A program made the position numbers and the translations under genes. 48,448 bases of DNA from assembly GCA_964539805.1 (NCBI GenBank), contig CAZIKN010000031.1:1-48448 (forward strand), given 5' to 3'. This document shows positions 34,960 through 43,956 of the stretch, one piece after another (the first letter of the stretch is position 1; every line of letters starts with the position of its first letter). This stretch comes from M3007 sp964539805. GTDB lineage: Bacteria; Bacteroidota; Bacteroidia; Chitinophagales; Saprospiraceae. Under the pieces are notes generated by a model. That model was given only the letters and a program-made list of their open reading frames with translations, was not told where the DNA came from and searched no databases.

Positions 34960-34991
34960 CAAAGATAGTGATAATAACTAAATTTATCAAA
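34960..34991 (-). promoter_or_regulatory. Consensus Bacteroidota promoter of the SprF 1-PorE 1 unit
   Basis: Read on the minus strand, TTTG (34988-34991) and TATCTTTG (34960-34967) are separated by 20 bp, which fits the Bacteroidota -33/-7 consensus well. The leader to ATG 34906 is about 50 nt. Confidence 0.7.
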
Positions 34992-35020
34992 AAAGTCACA
35001 CTGAAAACGCTCTTGATGGC

Positions 35021-36229
35021 TTACCAGGATTGGGCCTGATGCGGATAACGGATGACATAAGCCTCTTTGATAAGGCGGTTCATTCGCTCGCGCAGTACCT
35101 CTATATTTTCTTTGGAATGCGCTGATATGAGTACATTTTCTCCATAATTGTTTTGGAGGCGATCTCTTAAGTCTGCTTCAATCTCGTTTTTGGTATCATC
35201 ATCCAGCAAGGCATCATAATAACGCTCGCGATATAGATCTACTTTATTGAATACCATGAGCGTTGGCTTATCCGCTGCATCCAGATCTTTGAGCGTCTGT
35301 TGCACGGTGCGAATATGGTCTTCGTATTGTGGGTGTGCCAGATCAACGACATGCAGTAGAATATCGCTCTCTCGTACTTCGTCCAGGGTGCTTTTGAAGC
35401 TTTCCACCAAGTGATGCGGCAATTTTCGGATAAAACCCACGGTGTCGGAAAGTAAAAAGGGCATGGCCCCGAACACTACTTTGCGGACGGTTGTATCCAA
35501 GGTAGCGAAAAGTTTGTTTTCTGCCAGCACATCGGCTTTTGACAAAAGGTTCAAGAGGGTGCTTTTGCCTACATTCGTATAGCCAACCAGGGCAACCCTG
35601 ATGAGTTCTCCCCGTGTTTTGCGCTGGGTTTGGTTTTGCCGATCTATGTCTTTGAGCTTTTCTTCAAGGCTTTTTATCCTGTTCTGCACCAAACGCCGGT
35701 CCGTTTCGATCTGGGTTTCACCAGGGCCGCGCATGCCGATACCACCTCGTTGCCGTTCCAGGTGGGTCCAAAGTCCGCGCAGGCGTGGCAAAAGGTATTT
35801 CATTTGCGCTAATTCCACCTGTGCTTTGGCCTGGGCTGTTTGCGCTCTATTGGCAAAAATATCCAAAATAAGAGATGAGCGATCAACAATCTTGACCCCC
35901 AGGGCCTCTTCCAGGTTATTGGTTTGTTTGCCAGTTAGGTCATCATCAAAAATGACCATATTGACCTCTTCGTGGCGATCAATGTAAGCCTTTATTTCTT
36001 GTACTTTGCCTTTGCCTATGAAAGTGCGATGATCAGGATGTTCCAATCGTTGGGTGAAGCGGCGCAGGGATTGTGCACCGGCAGTGGTGGCCAAAAACTC
36101 TAATTCATCCAAGTACTCATTGGCTTGTGTTTCTTTTATTTGTGGTGTGATAATAGCCACTAAAACCGCGTATTCGGGTTCTTTGCGCAAGCCACTATCT
36201 TTTTCACCAAGCGTCCATTCTTTTGCCAT
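35021..36229 (-). CDS. hflX: Ribosome-associated GTPase HflX
   Basis: 402 residues of normal HflX layout: an N-terminal HflX domain (TTAGAQSLRRFTQRLEHPDH, FIGKGKVQEIK), a long coiled stretch with the conserved QRGGIGMRGPGETQIETDRR, and the GTPase domain with G1 GYTNVGKST, G3 DTVGFIRKLP and G4 NKVD. HflX binds the 50S subunit and rescues or splits stalled ribosomes. It lies between the SprF 1-PorE 1 unit and the carboxylase gene with no sign of a functional link to them. Confidence 0.96.
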   Translation of the reverse strand: MAKEWTLGEKDSGLRKEPEYAVLVAIITPQIKETQANEYLDELEFLATTAGAQSLRRFTQRLEHPDHRTFIGKGKVQEIKAYIDRHEEVNMVIFDDDLTGKQTNNLEEALGVKIVDRSSLILDIFANRAQTAQAKAQVELAQMKYLLPRLRGLWTHLERQRGGIGMRGPGETQIETDRRLVQNRIKSLEEKLKDIDRQNQTQRKTRGELIRVALVGYTNVGKSTLLNLLSKADVLAENKLFATLDTTVRKVVFGAMPFLLSDTVGFIRKLPHHLVESFKSTLDEVRESDILLHVVDLAHPQYEDHIRTVQQTLKDLDAADKPTLMVFNKVDLYRERYYDALLDDDTKNEIEADLRDRLQNNYGENVLISAHSKENIEVLRERMNRLIKEAYVIRYPHQAQSW

Positions 36230-36337
36230 TAATGATAGAATAAGGTATGAATTAGTTTAGGGAAAACGGAGGAACGTTTTGAGCTCCAATAGTTGTTGCC
36301 CATGTTCCACCGCGATGAGAAAACCCAGAACCCAAAA

Positions 36338-37879
36338 TTACAAAGGAACGTTCCCGTGTTTGCGTTTTGGTCTTGGTACGGATTTATTTTCCAACATGGC
36401 AAAGGCTTTGATTAGTTTCCTGCGGGTTTCGCGTGGTTGGATCACCTCGTCAATAAACCCTCTGGAGGCCGCCCGATACGGATTTGCGAAGGTTTCCGCG
36501 TATTCTTTTTCTTTTTCGAGCAGTTTGGCCGCGGGGTCTGCTGCTGCGTCTATTTCTTTTTTAAAAATAATTTCAGAGGCGCCTTTTGCCCCCATTACCG
36601 CAATTTCGGCTCCCGGCCAGGCGAAGTTCATATCCGCACCAATATGTTTGGAGTTCATAACATCATAAGCACCTCCGTATGCTTTTCGGGTGATGACCGT
36701 GACACGTGGCACGGTAGCTTCGCTAAAGGCGTACAGCAGTTTTGCTCCGTTGGTAATAATGGCGTTCCATTCCTGGTCTGTCCCCGGCAGGAAACCCGGT
36801 ACATCTTCCAATACCAACAATGGAATATTGAAACAGTCACAAAAACGGACAAAGCGGGCTCCTTTTTTACTGGAATTGACATCCAAAACACCAGCTAAAC
36901 TCATTGGCTGATTGGCAACTATACCAATGCTGCGGCCTGCCAATCGGGCAAACCCGACCACTATATTCTCAGCATATTGTTCATGGATCTCAAAAAAGGA
37001 ATCAACATCCACTATGCCAGAAATGACCTCCTTAATATCATAAGGCTGATTGGCGTTTTCTGGAATAATGTTGTCTAATTGGTCACGGTATTCATCCGTC
37101 AAGGTATAGGGCAGTTTTTCGGATTTTTCCTCACTATTTTGGGGCAGATAGCAAATTAAGCGTTTTATGCGGTCAATACAATCCAGATCATTTGCGGCAA
37201 CCACATGGGTAACACCCGATTTGGTTGCGTGGGTAGTTGCTCCCCCCAACTCTTCGCTGCTTACTTCTTCGTTGGTTACCGTTTTTACCACGTTGGGGCC
37301 TGTCACAAACATGTAAGAGCTGCCCTCTACCATAAAGATAAAGTCTGTCATAGCGGGGCTGTACACGGCACCTCCTGCACAAGGGCCCATGATGGCTGAT
37401 ATTTGTGGGATGACGCCACTCGCTTGCACATTCCGATAAAAAATGTCCGCGTAGCCGCCCAATGAATTTACGCCTTCCTGGATACGGGCGCCTCCGGAGT
37501 CATTTAAACCAATGAAGGGCGCTCCATTTTTCACCGCCAGGTCCATCACCTTGCAAATTTTTTCTGCATGGGTTTCTGAAAGGGAGCCTCCGAATACCGT
37601 AAAATCCTGAGCAAACACATAAACTAAACGACCTGCAATGGTGCCATAGCCTGTTACCACGCCATCACCCAGAAATATTTGTTCCTGCATGCCAAAATCT
37701 GTGGAGCGATGTGTGACCAATGCTCCAATTTCTTCAAAAGAACCTTCATCCAATAAAAAGTGGATGCGTTCACGAGCCGTTAATTTACCTTTTTTGTGCT
37801 GTGCATCAATTCGGGCTTGGCCGCCGCCGAGATGAGCTTCAGTTAATTTCGCCTTTAAAATAGTCAATTTTTGATCCAT
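36338..37879 (-). CDS. pccB: Acyl-CoA carboxylase beta subunit (propionyl-CoA carboxylase/methylmalonyl-CoA decarboxylase type)
   Basis: 513 residues of the biotin-dependent carboxyltransferase family with both crotonase-fold halves. Motifs include LNDSGGARIQEGVNSLGGYA and MGPCAGGAVYSPAMTDFIFM (oxyanion and CoA sites of the N half), and VPGFLPGTDQEW and ITRKAYGGAYDVMNSKHIG of the C half. It carries carboxyl groups between carboxybiotin and an acyl-CoA, most probably propionyl-CoA. The biotin carboxylase and carrier subunits are not next to it. PccB and MmdA cannot be told apart from this alone. Confidence 0.92.
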   Translation of the reverse strand: MDQKLTILKAKLTEAHLGGGQARIDAQHKKGKLTARERIHFLLDEGSFEEIGALVTHRSTDFGMQEQIFLGDGVVTGYGTIAGRLVYVFAQDFTVFGGSLSETHAEKICKVMDLAVKNGAPFIGLNDSGGARIQEGVNSLGGYADIFYRNVQASGVIPQISAIMGPCAGGAVYSPAMTDFIFMVEGSSYMFVTGPNVVKTVTNEEVSSEELGGATTHATKSGVTHVVAANDLDCIDRIKRLICYLPQNSEEKSEKLPYTLTDEYRDQLDNIIPENANQPYDIKEVISGIVDVDSFFEIHEQYAENIVVGFARLAGRSIGIVANQPMSLAGVLDVNSSKKGARFVRFCDCFNIPLLVLEDVPGFLPGTDQEWNAIITNGAKLLYAFSEATVPRVTVITRKAYGGAYDVMNSKHIGADMNFAWPGAEIAVMGAKGASEIIFKKEIDAAADPAAKLLEKEKEYAETFANPYRAASRGFIDEVIQPRETRRKLIKAFAMLENKSVPRPKRKHGNVPL

Positions 37880-37993
37880 AAAACAGAGTGCCCTGCAGTT
37901 ATTGCCTGTGGTGACAGATAGTCTTGAAAATGCAGCGCGAAGGTAGCATTTCCCGCGAAATAGTTTGATGCTTAAATGCCGATAATGACCATA

Positions 37994-40423
37994 TTAAAAA
38001 GGGCAGCCCTTGCACTTTTCTTTTTTATCACTCATCTGGATGCGTCCAATTACCTTGAATTCCGAGCGGCGGTTAAGTTGGTGTTCTTTTTCTGAGCAAG
38101 AGTTACACTTGGCCACTGGCATACTCTCGCCGTAACCTGTAGAGACTAATCGGTCTCTCAAAATGCCGCGTTGGCTAAGCCAGTCCACCACCACATCAGC
38201 CCTTTTTTGGCTAAGGGAAAGGTTATAATCCTCTGGTCCTCTGTTATCTGTATGCGAGGCAATTTCTATCTGTAAGTCGGGGTTGTCCAAGAGCATGGCG
38301 CGCAAGCGCTCCAAAGCTGGCAAAGATTCACTCCTAAAATTGGATTGGTCGTAATCATAGTACAAATTGACCAAAAAGCCATCACCTGATTTACCGCGTT
38401 GCCAACCCTCACGAGAGGGCATGGTCATTTCGCCATTGTCAAACATGACACCTTTGCGAATCACTAATCCATCCCCAAAGTCAATAGTGGCTGGAGTACC
38501 GTCCGGGTATTCATACAAACCACTTAAATCATTGTACACCGGGCGCGAATTGGTATCATTCTCTGAAGGGCTTACCACAAAACCATCCGCATCGCGGTAA
38601 GGTTGCAGGCTTAGGTCTGCCCTGATTTCATCATCGGGCTTTAGGTTTAGGGTGCAATTTCCCTCAATGGCGTCTGCGATGTAGCCATCACCGCTGGCTC
38701 TTACCTTATAACAGCAGTTTTTATCTAATTTAAACCGATAACGGCCATCTGCTCCTGTGATAAAACTGGCTTCTGGCTTGTTGCAATCATTTGTCAAGTT
38801 AACCACTACGCCTTCTGCGGGCAGGCCATCCATCATGTCAAACACTAAACCCACAAGATAATTGTTGGAGACTCTTTCCATTACCTTGTCCAACTTGATG
38901 GTGCTGCCATTGGGTACATTGCTGCTGCAAACCTGGCCCTGTATGTTTTCAAAATCTTTTCTGCTAAAAACATAATCCATGCACTCATTCAAAGGCATAT
39001 CAAAAACAACACGGCCATCCACGCCTGTATTCATCACTAGTCCTGTTTGTTTTACCTGCAAGCTTGCACCGCTCAAAGGTTTTTGTGATAAAGCGCTGGT
39101 AATCAAAATCTCCACTGTAACCGCTCCTTTTTTGAAAGCATAAAGGTCATCACGTCCAACGCCCCCTTCACGCCCCGATGTAAAGAACCCCCAATCGCCC
39201 TCAGCTCCAAAGCATATCCCGAAATCATCGCGGTTTGAATTTATCGGTGCACCTATATTTACAGGCGAATTCCAAGCTGTTTTCCCCTTGGGAGAAGTGT
39301 AATAAATGTCCAGTCCCCCCAATCCAATGTGCCCATTTGAGGCAAAATAAAGGCGCTCATCACGACTAACGTATGGAAAAACCTCGTTACCCGTTGTGTT
39401 TACCTCCGGGCCAAGGTTCATAGGAATACCCCAACGGCCATTTTCCAGAAATGAAACGTAGAGGTCCATGCCGCCATAGCCGCCGGGTTTGTTGCTGGAA
39501 AAAAACAGACGCTGCCCATCGGGGCTAACGGCTGGGTGGGCCACATTGTACTCATCAGAACAAAAGGGTAGGGGATGCAGATCGCTCCAGCTGGCTTTGT
39601 CGTTCATTTTGGCCGAGTAAATCTTGAGTTTGATTTGCCCGTCATCGCTTTTGGCGCTCCGGCCATTCAGGTAACTGTTTCGGGTAAAAAAAATAGTTTG
39701 GGTATCCGGTGTAAAGCTTACCGCAGCCTCGTGGAATTTGCTGTTGATGTTATTGGAAAATTTTTCCATTTTACCCCAGGCAAACACACCGAAATGGCTG
39801 GTGTCACGGTCAAACGGAATGGCATATAGCTCGCAAAAGGCCGATCCCGTCCAGGCATTGGTGCGTTTAATGGGGCCTCCCGGGTCGCGATCACTGGCGA
39901 AAACCAAGCGATTGCCCAATATGGCAGGTGAAAAATCGTCCCTGTTTGAGTTTACACTGATCTTGCTGACCACATAGGAAGTTTTACTTTTGGTGCGCAG
40001 AACCTCTTGTTGGTCACAGTTTTGGGCGAGGTGGGTACCTCGTGTATCTTCTGGCCGTTCACGGCTGTATTCCGCAAACCATGATTTAGCCAAGTCACAG
40101 CGGTTATTGGCCTGCAGCATCATGCCGTAATACAACTTGTTGATAGGCTTGCACTTGGGGTCTTTTACGACTTCTGCATACCAGCGCTCCGCCTGTTCTG
40201 GATCATTGATCAGGCGGTAGCAATCAGCCAATTTGGCCAGGGTTTCGGTTTCGTCCGGGTGGTTGCTCAAATATCGCTGGTACAGTACAATGGCAGACTT
40301 GTAATCCCATTGTTGCATGGCTTTGTCTGCTTGGGTGCGCAGGATGGTTTGGGCACAAAGCATTGAACAGCTGCCTAAGAGCAGCACTAAGCTGATCTGT
40401 AATTTTTTGTAGAAAGATGCCAT
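37994..40423 (-). CDS. PorE-like OmpA-family protein with TPR (T9SS accessory), copy 2
   Basis: 809 residues with the full PorE order: signal peptide (LLLGSCSMLCAQ), TPR-like helices at about 27-135 (AMQQWDYKSAIVLYQRYLSN), PD40 propeller repeats (LFFSSNKPGGYGGMDLYVSF), two carboxypeptidase-like regulatory stretches, and a C-terminal OmpA domain with the intact SHTDNRG motif and LSQKRAD. PorE binds peptidoglycan and anchors T9SS complexes. The protein ends KEKCKGCPF, an unusual two-Cys tail beyond the OmpA domain. Its upstream neighbour, 14 bp away, is SprF copy 2. Confidence 0.9.
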   Translation of the reverse strand: MASFYKKLQISLVLLLGSCSMLCAQTILRTQADKAMQQWDYKSAIVLYQRYLSNHPDETETLAKLADCYRLINDPEQAERWYAEVVKDPKCKPINKLYYGMMLQANNRCDLAKSWFAEYSRERPEDTRGTHLAQNCDQQEVLRTKSKTSYVVSKISVNSNRDDFSPAILGNRLVFASDRDPGGPIKRTNAWTGSAFCELYAIPFDRDTSHFGVFAWGKMEKFSNNINSKFHEAAVSFTPDTQTIFFTRNSYLNGRSAKSDDGQIKLKIYSAKMNDKASWSDLHPLPFCSDEYNVAHPAVSPDGQRLFFSSNKPGGYGGMDLYVSFLENGRWGIPMNLGPEVNTTGNEVFPYVSRDERLYFASNGHIGLGGLDIYYTSPKGKTAWNSPVNIGAPINSNRDDFGICFGAEGDWGFFTSGREGGVGRDDLYAFKKGAVTVEILITSALSQKPLSGASLQVKQTGLVMNTGVDGRVVFDMPLNECMDYVFSRKDFENIQGQVCSSNVPNGSTIKLDKVMERVSNNYLVGLVFDMMDGLPAEGVVVNLTNDCNKPEASFITGADGRYRFKLDKNCCYKVRASGDGYIADAIEGNCTLNLKPDDEIRADLSLQPYRDADGFVVSPSENDTNSRPVYNDLSGLYEYPDGTPATIDFGDGLVIRKGVMFDNGEMTMPSREGWQRGKSGDGFLVNLYYDYDQSNFRSESLPALERLRAMLLDNPDLQIEIASHTDNRGPEDYNLSLSQKRADVVVDWLSQRGILRDRLVSTGYGESMPVAKCNSCSEKEHQLNRRSEFKVIGRIQMSDKKEKCKGCPF

Positions 40424-40437
40424 TTCAAAATTGAGGA

Positions 40438-41433
40438 TTAAAAATATCGTGGCGTTGCCACATTTTTCACTTTTATATCAAAATCATAACCAACAAGCAG
40501 TTCAAACGAGCCAGCGGTGGATTGGCGTATGCTGCTTATCGGGAAATCATAAGCGGCACCCAGCCGAAGGCCATTATCCAGGTACCAGCTAAACCACAAA
40601 TCGGCCGAGTCATAAGATGAATTGCGTAGGACAAGGGCGGAGCGCAACGCAGCACCCAACCAAAATTTTTCCAGAAAAAAAACAGACAGGTCAATGTCAA
40701 TTTCCGTAGGACTGCCAATATTCTGATAACGGGCATCGGAACGAAACTGACTGAACCATGCTGTTGATTTGAGTAATATACTGGGTCTGAATACTAAGCT
40801 TTCACCCGCTAATGGTATAGCTGCGCCGGCAGTAGTATAATAATGCCTGTAGTTTTTGGCAAAAATGGGGTCTTTGGCCGTATCCGCTTTTCGTAGGTTG
40901 TACTCTAAAATAGAAGGACAGCCTATACCTGCATAAAACAAGGAGGAGGAGAGATACAGTCCTGCTCCGAAATTGGGTAACCAGCGGTTCAAATTGTTTT
41001 GAAAAGCAAAATCGTTTTGATCCTCCAGGGTCAATTTACGCCAATTGCCCCTCCAATTGCCCACTCCAGCCTGCAAACCTCCCGACAACTTGAAATTTTC
41101 ACCAATGGGTACCCGATAGGCATAGCTCAGGTTCAGGGTGGTGGTACCCGTTGCGCCAGCCTGATCGTTTCCTAAAGACATTCCAACGTTGGCTCTTTCG
41201 TTGCGCAGGGGTGAATGTGCTGTGATGGATTGGGTTACAGGACTGCCATCAAAGCCGGCCCACTGTTGCCGGTACAATGCGGTGGTACTGATATGGCCTT
41301 TGTATCCTGCATAGGCCGGGTTGAAAATCAGGCTGTTGAACACATACTTGGTAAACATTGGGTCCTGCTGTGCTTTTAATTGGATGGCACAACACAGAAA
41401 TAAAAAGAAACTCAGTTGTTTGGGTTTTATCAT
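40438..41433 (-). CDS. PorP/SprF-family outer-membrane protein, copy 2
   Basis: 331 residues, started at ATG 41433 (MIKPKQLSFFLFLCCAIQL). Typical PorP/SprF features follow the signal peptide: QQDPMFTKYVFNSLIFNPAY, YKGHISTTALYRQQWAGFDG and SITAHSPLRNERANVGMSLG, and then an amphipathic beta barrel to the end. It lacks the charged tail of copy 1 and has standard length. It is first in a tight two-gene unit with the TPR-bearing PorE-like protein, an arrangement common in gliding or T9SS-bearing Bacteroidota. Confidence 0.9.
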   Translation of the reverse strand: MIKPKQLSFFLFLCCAIQLKAQQDPMFTKYVFNSLIFNPAYAGYKGHISTTALYRQQWAGFDGSPVTQSITAHSPLRNERANVGMSLGNDQAGATGTTTLNLSYAYRVPIGENFKLSGGLQAGVGNWRGNWRKLTLEDQNDFAFQNNLNRWLPNFGAGLYLSSSLFYAGIGCPSILEYNLRKADTAKDPIFAKNYRHYYTTAGAAIPLAGESLVFRPSILLKSTAWFSQFRSDARYQNIGSPTEIDIDLSVFFLEKFWLGAALRSALVLRNSSYDSADLWFSWYLDNGLRLGAAYDFPISSIRQSTAGSFELLVGYDFDIKVKNVATPRYF

Positions 41434-41526
41434 AGCAATTGGGTTTGGGCTAATCATTTTTAGCAAACCTTTAGCGGTATAATTGGATTAGGACGTAAAT
41501 TATGGCAAAGAGAATGCCTAATTTTC

Positions 41527-42525
41527 TTATTTTTTAGAAAATTCTATTTTTATAGAATGCGTGCTTTCCCGCCAATTGTATCCTGCGTTGTTGCTGCTAA
41601 TATTACCTTCTACTTTGATATCAAAAAATGTAGGGATTTCGATGGCCTGGTTTCGTGCGTCAATTCGAAGATATTCACCCTTGAATTTTTTGTCGTTGTA
41701 CAGCGTAACAATTACGCCTTTAGGCACAAACATGGAGCCAATAAAATTAAGGCAATCAAAATCCTCTTTGCAATTTTTGCGTTTGGTACCAAGACGTTCA
41801 ACTTTTCCTTGAAAATTGATTTTGCTAAAGGTAATTGGGCCGTTTTGTGCCTCATACAGGTAGTCCCGCAAATCAGCAGCCTTTTTCAGAGAACGGATCT
41901 CATCATTTCCAATATTCACCTGAAACTGCCCTTCTAATGCATGTACCAAGTCCAAGCGACTATCTTTGTCCGATTTAATCTTAAAAGATGGTGTAACCTC
42001 ATTTTCCTGATAAATTTCCTGCGTTTTTAAGCGAACAGCTTCCCATACGGTGTTCAAATCCTTCATGTCCAAAATAGAAGAGCTGTTTTTGGCCGTGGGC
42101 TTGTGCTCATCATGATCGGCATCTAAACGAAATTGCACTGGAAGGGTCATCCTGATCTTGGAATGGCTTTCTTCGGCGCGTATCCACTTGGGCATCAAGC
42201 CAATAACTCTTTTTACCTCGGCCGCTGCTCCACCACCAATATCACGCACCACTTGTATGTCAGTGATACTGCCATCTTTTTCTATGAGAAAGGATGCTAC
42301 TACCCAGCCCTGTATTTTGTTGTCTTTTAAGGCCTGTGGATAGACAAGGTTTTCATCTAAAAAAGCTTTCAGGGCCATGTCACCCCCCGGAAAAGTGGGT
42401 TGTAGAGGGGTAAGTATTTCCTCTCTTGGCGGCACTTCCTTGTTGGGAGGCGGAGGGTCAGACTGGGCGGCTACACACCAGCTCAGGCTAAGAAACAGCG
42501 ATAAGAAAAAGTAATGCTTTGTCAT
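41527..42525 (-). CDS. Secreted TonB_C / ACP-like / beta-gamma-crystallin-like fusion protein
   Basis: 332 residues with a signal peptide (MTKHYFFLSLFLSLSWCVAA). Residues 45-133 form a TonB C-terminal domain (FPGGDMALKAFLDENLVYPQ, WVVASFLIEKDGSITDIQVV). Residues about 155-226 look like an acyl carrier protein helix bundle: LDLVHALEGQFQVNIGNDEI then LKKAADLRDYLYEA, matching the ACP pattern ELVxALExxFxxxIxxxE. The serine that would carry phosphopantetheine aligns with a Lys. Residues about 262-330 resemble a beta/gamma-crystallin Greek key, with Y276-x4-F281-x-G283 in TLYNDKKFKGEYLRI. The order is unusual and no function can be assigned. It follows the SprF 2-PorE 2 unit's promoter side and has its own -7 box. 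Confidence 0.75.
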   Translation of the reverse strand: MTKHYFFLSLFLSLSWCVAAQSDPPPPNKEVPPREEILTPLQPTFPGGDMALKAFLDENLVYPQALKDNKIQGWVVASFLIEKDGSITDIQVVRDIGGGAAAEVKRVIGLMPKWIRAEESHSKIRMTLPVQFRLDADHDEHKPTAKNSSSILDMKDLNTVWEAVRLKTQEIYQENEVTPSFKIKSDKDSRLDLVHALEGQFQVNIGNDEIRSLKKAADLRDYLYEAQNGPITFSKINFQGKVERLGTKRKNCKEDFDCLNFIGSMFVPKGVIVTLYNDKKFKGEYLRIDARNQAIEIPTFFDIKVEGNISSNNAGYNWRESTHSIKIEFSKK

Positions 42526-42545
42526 GTTGATATAGATTTCTGGTG

Positions 42546-42553
42546 CAAATGTA
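42546..42553 (-). promoter_or_regulatory. -7 element of the TonB_C fusion gene
   Basis: TACATTTG on the minus strand (TAnnTTTG), 20 bp before the ATG at 42525. Confidence 0.45.
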
Positions 42554-42604
42554 GCGTTTTTTTGCGGATTGGACGATTGCTATCAGCATTCCATATCCTG
42601 AATG

Positions 42605-42612
42605 TATCTTTG
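42605..42612 (+). promoter_or_regulatory. -7 element of the DUF1573 gene
   Basis: TATCTTTG, matching TAnnTTTG, 67 bp before the ATG at 42680. It is back-to-back with the minus-strand box at 42546-42553. Confidence 0.5.
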
Positions 42613-42679
42613 CCCCTTAATTGCGCGCGTTTGAACCATAACAAAGCTAAAAACGGGTTTAGGCCCATAGTTGTACGAT

Positions 42680-43111
42680 ATGTCCAATATTTCTCGCTAC
42701 CTATTTCTCAGCCTTGTCTTATTGACAGCTGCCTGCGGATCTGCCAAAAAGTCATCACTACCTGTGTCTGCAACAGTAACAAAGCCAACATCATTTATAA
42801 GTTGGGATAAAAAAATGGTAGAACTGGGTGATGTAAAAAAGGGAGAAAAGCGCACTACTTTTTTTGAATTTACCAATACCTCAGGTGCGGATATTCAAAT
42901 TGACATTGTAGATGCCTGTGAATGTACTACGGTTGAGTTTCCACGTGGCGTTATTATGCCAGGAAAAAAAGGCCGCCTGGATGTCACTTTTGACAGTAAA
43001 GACAAAGATGCCGGCGAAACAATAGGCATCAATGTTGTTTTTAAAAACACGGACGCCAACGGCAATCCAAGAATTGAAGTGGTAAACTATCATTTTAACT
43101 TATTGAAGTGA
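42680..43111 (+). CDS. DUF1573 lipoprotein
   Basis: 143 residues with a lipoprotein signal peptide ending LLTAACGS. The mature part is a single Ig-like DUF1573 domain: VELGDVKKGEKRTTFFEFTN, then IDIVDACECTTVEFPRGVIM (the conserved C-x-C of the family) and RLDVTFDSKDKDAGE. DUF1573 proteins are common exported proteins in Bacteroidota with no known activity. The start at ATG 42680 is preferred over the in-frame TTG at 42671. The gene is followed after 43 bp by tcdA. Confidence 0.88.
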   Translation: MSNISRYLFLSLVLLTAACGSAKKSSLPVSATVTKPTSFISWDKKMVELGDVKKGEKRTTFFEFTNTSGADIQIDIVDACECTTVEFPRGVIMPGKKGRLDVTFDSKDKDAGETIGINVVFKNTDANGNPRIEVVNYHFNLLK

Positions 43112-43154
43112 TTTGTTGAAATTGACGGACATTTGCGCCGAAAAATAAGCAACC

Positions 43155-43940
43155 ATGGTAGAAAGTAATACAGGTTCGGAAGCATTGGAGGATTTGGCAA
43201 CTGGCCCCGCACCGCATTGGCTTCAGCGCACAGAACTGCTTGTAGGCCCTGAAGCACTTGAAAAATTGCGAAATATGCATGTCTTAGTCATCGGATTGGG
43301 TGGTGTGGGCAGTTTTGCAGCGGAATTTTTGGCCCGCGCTGGTGTGGGCAAAATGACCATCTTGGATGGCGATACAGTTGACCTTACCAATACGAATCGT
43401 CAATTGCCCGCTTTGCACAGCACAGTTGGAAAACCCAAAACGGCTGTTATGGCAGCACGAATGATGGATATCAACCCTGATCTCCAACTGACGGTAAAGG
43501 AGGAGTTTTTGACCCCCAACTCAGTCAAGGATTTGATTACCAAGGAATACGATTATGTATTTGATTGTATTGATTCCGTTCAGCCCAAACAATACATCAT
43601 AGTGGCTTGCAAACAACTGGGAATAAATGTGGTAAGTAGCATGGGGGCAGGCGGTCGCATTGACCCCTCCAAGGTGCAAGTGGCTGATTTGTCCAAAACA
43701 TTTAACTGCCCATTTGCCCAACAGGTGCGCAAAGGCTTGAAACGAAAAGGCGTGCGAAGAGGTGTTACTGTCGTGTTTTCCTCTGAATTGGTTGATCGTG
43801 ACACCTGTATGCTTACGGACGGCAACCGGTATAAAAAATCATTTTACGGTACAATTTCATATATTCCTGCTCTTTTTGGATTGCACATGGCCAGTGTGGT
43901 AATCAGGGAGGTGATGCATGGGAAATTAAAACTCCTTTAA
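43155..43940 (+). CDS. tcdA: tRNA threonylcarbamoyladenosine dehydratase (ThiF/E1-like)
   Basis: 261 residues of the E1-like ThiF family. The Rossmann nucleotide site VIGLGGVGSFAAEFLARAGV is followed by the conserved DGDTVDLTNTNRQLPALHST and FDCIDSVQPKQYIIVACKQL. TcdA converts t6A37 in ANN-decoding tRNAs to the cyclic ct6A form using ATP. The length fits the family. A ThiF or MoeB role is less likely, because no sulfur carrier gene is near and the C-terminal rhodanese domain is absent. It lies upstream of a membrane coiled-coil gene, 16 bp apart. Confidence 0.9.
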   Translation: MVESNTGSEALEDLATGPAPHWLQRTELLVGPEALEKLRNMHVLVIGLGGVGSFAAEFLARAGVGKMTILDGDTVDLTNTNRQLPALHSTVGKPKTAVMAARMMDINPDLQLTVKEEFLTPNSVKDLITKEYDYVFDCIDSVQPKQYIIVACKQLGINVVSSMGAGGRIDPSKVQVADLSKTFNCPFAQQVRKGLKRKGVRRGVTVVFSSELVDRDTCMLTDGNRYKKSFYGTISYIPALFGLHMASVVIREVMHGKLKLL

Positions 43941-43956
43941 GTAACGATAAGAAATT

